Below, piece by piece: positions 58,943 through 64,000 of a stretch of 64,000 nucleotides of DNA. Every line of letters begins with the position of its first letter. Positions within the stretch are counted from its first letter, which is position 1. Under the pieces are notes generated by a model, which was not told the DNA's origin, ran no database searches, and worked only from the letters and a program-made list of their open reading frames with translations. This DNA comes from Lepidodermella squamata (Eukaryota; Gastrotricha): NCBI GenBank assembly GCA_047495785.1, contig JBLDXI010000016.1, positions 496,001-560,000 on the forward strand. The letters are read 5' to 3'. Made by a program: the position numbers and the translations under genes.

Positions 58943-61427
58943 ATGTTGCATCTTTGTGAGATGCGTTCGCCTCAATTTAAGAAATCTGTCTCGTATGCTG
59001 ATGAGAAGCGAAATTTAACCGATGGTGAACATTCGATTGACATATTTATCGAACCGATTATAGCTAATCAGAAAATCGAGAATGCCCTGTGGAATTCCGG
59101 TAATTTTCAGAAAATTCTTGAAAAAAATTAGAAATTTGTTTCATGTTCCAAAAATTAAGTTGGAGCAACCATTCTGCTGCTGACGGCTCTTTTATTCTGT
59201 TCTATCACGATTTTCGGCGTTGTCGGGTCGTTACTAACCGATAGCTATGAGGCCTATTCAGAAGCCAACGAAATCACGGCCAATTTTAGCCAAGACATCG
59301 TGACGCGAGCTTGCAAGAGCGATGCCTGCTTTCGAAAAATCAACGACATTTTCCGATCGATGAACCGAGCCGCTGATCGCTGCGAAAATTTCTTCGAATA
59401 TGCTTGCGGCCGCTTCGAGATTGAAAAATCAAAAATCGATTTGCACGATCCAAGAACGCAATTTTTGAAAATATTAGGTTAGGATTTAAAAACCTTAAAT
59501 TTAAACAATCAAATAAATTGCATTTTTCGAAAAGTTCAAATTTCAAGAAAATTCAAAATTTAAATTTTTTTGAATTTTCAGAAATTTCAGAAATTTCAAT
59601 TTTGTTAAATTTTTAAATTCTTTTAAATTTTCAGAATTTAAATTTTTCAACTTTTTTATAGACGGAACTGCCGATTTTAATTTCAAATGGATGACAGATC
59701 GAAAAGTTATCGATTTCTTCGAAGCTTGTATGAATGATCTTCGACCAGAGGAAGAAAACATCGATAGGGCTCTTCCAATAATTCGCGATATGGGCGGCTT
59801 CAATTCGCATTTAATCCGCGATTTTTCAACCTTCAATTCTCAGCTGCAAAAACTGCTCGCCTACAACCTGGACAATTTGATACAGATTGACGTCGAAATT
59901 GACCCAATTACGGACACTCACGTGTCGTCACTCCCGAAAATTGTCGTAAGACACGGCAGTTTGTGGGGGTGTTTGTGGCCGTGTTCGAAAAAGGACTCGC
60001 TAATGAATTTAGCCTCGAAATTGGGCGGGCCTGATGCGATGCAAATCAACGAAATTGTCAATTTTGAACTCAATTTATCCGCAATTGACATGTACCATGA
60101 TTCGGACGATTTCGATTCAAATTTTACGAATATCGGAAATCTATCGATTTGCTGTTCTATTATCGATTGGGCATCGATTGGGAAATCGCTGAAAATCGAT
60201 TTCTCTATGCTGGAAATTCGAGTCGAACTGAAATTATGCGATTTCCTAACAAAAGTTTGCAGGATTCTCGAGGCTAAAATGAGGTCGATGGATGGTCAGT
60301 TGATGATCCAGAATTATTTCGTTTTCAAGGCGATTCGACCAGCCATACAACGAGGTCTTGGAATAGCGTCGCAATGCTTAGATGACGTAGTTAAATTCAT
60401 GCCATTAGCTGTTGGGTCAATCTATCGGCGGGCGTTTTTCAATGAAAAATCGATCAAATTTATTCGAGAAATTCAAAATTACACTATCGAATCGGCCAGG
60501 AAGGTGTTTTCAATCGATTTCGAGGTAAAATCCTAATTTGTAAAATTCAAAATTTTATTTTTATAAAAATTTAAAAAATTTGAAATTTTATTTATAATTT
60601 TAATTTTTTAATTTTTAATTATTTAATATTCATAAAAAAAACAATTTTTTTAATAGGCCAATGTTGAGCTTCAACCTCCTGATTTTACGATCGATGAAGA
60701 TTCGCTGGGATCCTACTACAAAACGCTGATTATCGAAAGCCAATCTTATGCCTTGAGCCTATCGAACGCAAAATTCTTCCTATTGAACAGGACGGTGCAT
60801 CACTTTGAAAAAATCAAAAATAGTAATGGGTCTATTTTAGTCGAACTTTTCTACAGAGATCCGTTCCACTTGACTGCTTCTTATGATCTCAAATATTCGA
60901 CAGTAATTATTCCGGTCACAAGCTTAGTGGCGCCTTTATTCGATCTTTCGTACCCCTTCGCAGTGAATTTAGGCCAATTTGCGACTCAGTTGGCCCATCA
61001 AATCGCTCATTTATTGATATCTAGAGCTCGCGATAACATAATTTTGTCGAATAATTTAAGAAATGACCTCATTAATAATTTCCCGCAATCTCATGGTAAT
61101 AGTTGGAACCTAAGCCGCAAATTTGAGGATAATTTAGCTGAAATTATCGGCTTGAAGTTAGCGTATGATGTGTACAGCAAATACCGCCAGACTGTTTATT
61201 CGACTCGTGATTTTCCAGGCGCTAAATTGTTCTTCATATCCTACGTTCATGCTCATTGCAGCGAGTCTAGTGTTATTTTAGAAGGCAGTAATATCAATGA
61301 TTATAAGGTCAAGGTCATTCGAACGAATTCGCGCATTTCAACCGCCTTAGCCAATAACATTGCCTTCTCACGAATATTCGAATGCCCAGCTAATTTAACG
61401 CGTTATTTTGATAATGATAATAAATAA
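58943..61427 (+). CDS. M13 (neprilysin-like) family protein with degraded zinc site (702 aa)
   Basis: Exons are 58943-59099, 59160-59477, 59662-60524 and 60657-61427. The plan is a type II membrane protein. A cytoplasmic N-terminus of about 52 aa is followed by one helix (ATILLLTALLFCSITIF) and then the M13 signature CENFFEYACGRF. A long ectodomain follows, with YNIYN-like and PVTSLVAPLFDL segments corresponding to the family FPAGILQxPFF. The expected HExxH zinc motif reads HQIAH: both His are kept and the catalytic Glu is Gln. The ExxxD motif with the third ligand reads DNLAE. The end FECPANLTRYF matches the family C-terminus. The total length equals that of active M13 peptidases. A catalytically inactive pseudopeptidase is the likely reading. 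Introns are short and AT-rich. Confidence 0.82.
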
Positions 61428-61605
61428 TATGATGAACCGAAATATTGTCCGGAATTGGGTCATTGCACCCAAGTTTTTTCTTCAAAATCTACCACGCTTT
61501 CCACCTTTTATGTATATCGGAAAGAAGAGTCGGACGCAAAAGCATAGTCACTTTATTCAATCATCTTCAACCGCCTCTCACAGTTTCCGCGGTGGGTACG
61601 CAGTT

Positions 61606-61965
61606 TCAAAGCTTCTGGTAGCTGAACAAAGAACGATCAAGTCCCTCGTCTCCAGGGAATACACACCGATTCGACAACCTGCACGTAGTTTGCTTGTCTC
61701 CGGAAATGATGATCGCCTTGCATTGGCTGTTCTCGCTGCACTTGGCGGCACAATTGGCAATGGGCGTATTGGCAAGTTCACTGCCCATCACTCCAGACAA
61801 GCAAGTCAACGCAACCTGCCTGTATCCAGCGGGAGCTGAAGAACAGATAAAAAAGAGTAATCATTTAAAGAAGTCGACGTTGACCAGCGCTGTGGACTTG
61901 CCTGGGCCTGCAGCTATTAACCCAACGAGCATCGCAACGACCAAGACTATGACTGGCTTGAACAT
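61606..61965 (-). CDS. Apple/PAN-domain secreted peptide with GC-AG intron (about 97 aa)
   Basis: Exon 1 is 61965-61902, encoding a signal peptide (MFKPVIVLVVAMLVGLIAA). Exon 2 is 61835-61606 and starts after TTCTTCAG. The donor is GC (CCCAG|GCAAGT), which fits both consensus and phase; no GT alternative keeps the frame. The mature part has cysteines in the order TCLSGVMG, NCAAKCSENSQCKAIIIS, TCRLSNRC, the six-Cys PAN/apple pattern. It ends YQKL, as does the neighbour at 63.3-63.7 kb; both second exons are 230 nt. The function is likely extracellular binding. Confidence 0.8.
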
Positions 61966-62037
61966 TTTCTTGAAACTTGAATTGTCACTTGTAAGAAGAA
62001 AGGAAATTAAAATGAATGGATCGGAGCTGCTCCAGTG

Positions 62038-63134
62038 TCTCGACTAGCCGTTTCCAAGCCACCTGCCGGCTATACAATCAACCATCCAGACAGTTCGAGG
62101 TTGTTTACAGCACGAGTGCAGAACTTGCAGACCTTCCCGGTAACCAAAGTTCATTTTCCCTATATCGCGCTCGCTCGCTACGCTCGCTCGCGCAAGAATA
62201 TTTTAACAGAGTTCATGCCAGAAAACAAGGTTTCAGAACTTGAAAATCTCATTTGCGAGCGAAGCGAGCTTTAGCTTGCGCTTTTTTGGGCATTTTCAAG
62301 CTGAAAATAGGTTTAGAAGGCGTTATAAAGGTGTTAGGAATCATGAAAAACTGGTGAACATTTTCAAGATTTCTTTGGAGGTTTTTAACACCCAAACTAC
62401 CCAAACCAGTGTTTCTCAAACTGGGGGTCGCCTGATGATATTCATGAATCTTGAATATTGCGAAAATGGAAAGTATTGCCAAAGAGGTCTCTATTCACTG
62501 GAATGGGCTCCCTATCCCGGAGGGTGATTGGCTCGTAAGAGAAGCGTTAAATGTGAGATTTGGAGGTGAAGCCGCGGCTTGGAATTTCAGAATGAATGAT
62601 CAACGATCAAAATTCCGCTTCGTGTCAAATTTGGTGAATAAGATTAATAACAAACCAGGCAAGCTGTCATTCATGAAATGAAAACATCCATCTCGCCTGC
62701 TATTTTGACAGAGACTTACGAATAAAATCGAGCGGAGCGAGAAATTTTTAGTTAATTTTTGTGTTAGGAACGCCGGGAAATGACAGGGAAAACCCAAATT
62801 TTGTTGGAAAATGACTGGGAAATTAGTAGTTTTTTCTTCATTTTTCCCGGAAATTTCCCTACGGCGGGAAATTTCCCGGTAACCGGGTTACCCGATTTTG
62901 CAAGTTCTGCACTCGTGGTTTACAGTGGTGATAAATTGACCGATCACGGATGATAAAAATGCACCGGTGGGTGGCAAAAATTTGCGCTACCGCATCAGGG
63001 CGCTGTATTAATTATTTCGCCGGTGCATTTTTATCATCGGTGATCGGTCAATTTATCATCAGTGTAAACAACCTTGAACTGTCTGTGTGGTTGCTTGTAT
63101 AGCCGGCAGGTGGCTTGGAAATGGCTAGTCGAGA
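62038..63134. mobile_element. Foldback element split by a nested hAT-like insertion
   Basis: The left arm begins tctcgactagccgtttccaa at 62038 and reaches 62110. It resumes after the insertion at 62926 (tggtgataaattgaccgatc). The right arm ends ttggaaatggctagtcgaga at 63134. Without the insert the element would be about 280 bp with arms of about 125 nt each. Cgccggtgcatttttatcatc in the right arm pairs with gatgataaaaatgcaccggtg in the left. Confidence 0.75.
62111..62917. mobile_element. 807-bp hAT-like non-autonomous transposon, nested
   Basis: It starts cacgagtgcagaacttgca and ends with the inverted copy tgcaagttctgcactcgtg (19-bp terminal repeats). The flanks are gtttacag at 62103-62110 and 62918-62925, an exact 8-bp target duplication as for hAT elements. 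Subterminal ggtaacc/cgggtaacccg words lie near both ends. There is no transposase frame. Confidence 0.82.
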
Positions 63135-63328
63135 TGAAGTGAAAGTTTTTATTGCAGCTAGAAGTTTTGACCTCCGGTTCACATACTTCAAATTCGTCAG
63201 TAATTTGAAATCTTCAGGGTAGAAAATGATCGGATTTGCGATTCGCAACTGTCTCACTTTATTCAAAGTATCTTTAACTGACTCTCATGCGGCTCTCACA
63301 TCCGCAGAATAATGCATCATCGACTACT

Positions 63329-63672
63329 TTAAAGCTTCTGGTAGTGAGTCGAGCTTGGATCAATAGGTCTGGCCCTAATTGGTTTACATTCATTCGAAAG
63401 ATTACACCAATCCTTCTGCGGCCCGAAAACCACAAACGCCCTGCACCTCGCTATATCACTGCACTTTTTGGCACACTTGTCCAGGGGCGAAGAAAAAGAT
63501 ATACCTCCAAGGACTCCAGACAAACAATCCATTGAAACTTGCTTGTAACCAGAAGGAACTGAATGGAAATTAGTGGTCAACTATTAAAGTCGACGTTTAC
63601 AACTCCTATGAACTTGCCTTGAGATGCAGCTAGCCCGATGAACATAGCCAAGAAGAGAACTGACTTGAACAT
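63329..63672 (-). CDS. Apple/PAN-domain secreted peptide with GC-AG intron (94 aa)
   Basis: Exon 1 is 63672-63618 (signal peptide MFKSVLFLAMFIGLAAS). Exon 2 is 63558-63329. The donor is GC (CTCAAG|GCAAGT) and the acceptor CATTCAG; the junction is phase 1. The mature domain has DCLSGVLG, KCAKKCSDIARCRAFVVF, WCNLSNEC, and ends YQKL. It is the close paralog of the gene at 61.6-62.0 kb on the same strand, with the nested transposon between them. Confidence 0.8.
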
Positions 63673-64000
63673 GGTGTATGCAAACTTCCTCCAAAGCTAT
63701 GTATGAACTTTGACGAATAACAATCCCCTCTTCCCTGCTGCTTTATTCACAAGTCTTATCCTTATTGGTCTCATCTTCAGCTTTCAAGACATGAGCATTG
63801 TCGTACATCTCCTACCACACTGCGGGTGAGCCATCGACTTATAGATTTGTTCCAATAACTTTATTAATGAGTAAGTATTTCACAGCAGATTATTCTCGCC
63901 ATCAGTTAAGCAAATCGGTATGAGGTGGTAACACTGGCACCGTACGACCTGGTCACTCGAGTCCATGAACAGGCACGAATTCCGAGCCATGCAGCACTTG
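63673..64000. other. 5' flank of the last apple-domain gene; no gene seen
   Basis: This is the upstream sequence of the minus-strand gene starting at 63672. No reading frame or repeat is evident before the window ends. Confidence 0.4.

Overview
The window is eukaryotic and most likely from a small invertebrate, probably a nematode. That call rests on the look of the sequence, not on a database match. It is AT-rich. Coding exons are split by short introns (often 50-70 nt) with TTTTCAG/TTTTTAG acceptors. Small secreted-protein families, apple-domain peptides and an M13 peptidase are typical of nematode genomes, but a tardigrade or another ecdysozoan is not excluded. There is no bacterial, operon-like or CRISPR content. 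I found no tRNA or rRNA gene.

The dominant content is a family of receptors with a periplasmic-binding-like (ANF/GABA-B type) ectodomain followed by a class C seven-helix domain. Six copies are present: 0.9-3.6 kb (minus, ectodomain only), 5.9-9.6 kb (minus, broken by two transposon insertions), 17.0-20.0 kb (plus, stop and frameshift), 38.1-41.8 kb (minus, intact), 43.0-45.7 kb (plus, one in-frame stop) and 52.5-55.3 kb (plus, intact). A further copy probably begins just beyond the left edge, because its duplicated 5' flank lies at about 110-520. Between the two right-hand plus-strand copies lie a divergent rhodopsin-like GPCR (47.0-48.5 kb), an intronless Cys-loop ion channel (49.2-50.4 kb) and a secreted PQQ-like beta-propeller (50.7-52.0 kb). 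With the intact copy at 38-42 kb this makes a 17-kb neighbourhood rich in receptors. A sensory (chemoreceptor) role is an inference from the lineage-specific duplication and pseudogene turnover.

The second theme is a four-member family of small secreted proteins (121-157 aa; 15.1, 22.3, 31.4 and 57.1 kb). Each has a signal-peptide exon and a phase-1 intron, then a core containing an LC-x-N-x-SPxPF motif and an SPDRR motif. I do not recognise this family; it is the best candidate here for something undescribed. Single apple/PAN-domain peptides occur at 29.6, 61.6-62.0 and 63.3-63.7 kb, with broken relatives at 23.2-25.9 kb. Several of these use GC instead of GT as the splice donor.

Other genes are a 176-aa intracellular protein of unknown function (12.5-13.9 kb, minus), a Thr-rich mucin with an AMOP-like C-terminal half (26.5-28.6 kb), a GPI-anchored Ly6-type protein (36.0-37.2 kb) and an M13 (neprilysin) family protein with a degraded zinc site (58.9-61.4 kb). 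A degraded trypsin-like pseudogene sits at 4.3-4.9 kb.

Intergenic and intronic DNA carries many non-autonomous DNA transposons whose ends and target duplications can be read directly: 7259-8508, 8578-8770, 9786-11937, 37451-38020, 62111-62917 (nested in a foldback element), and foldbacks at 2866-3075, 31639-31922, 34192-34387 and 39435-39565. Exon coordinates were assigned by hand from splice signals, phase and comparison among paralogs.
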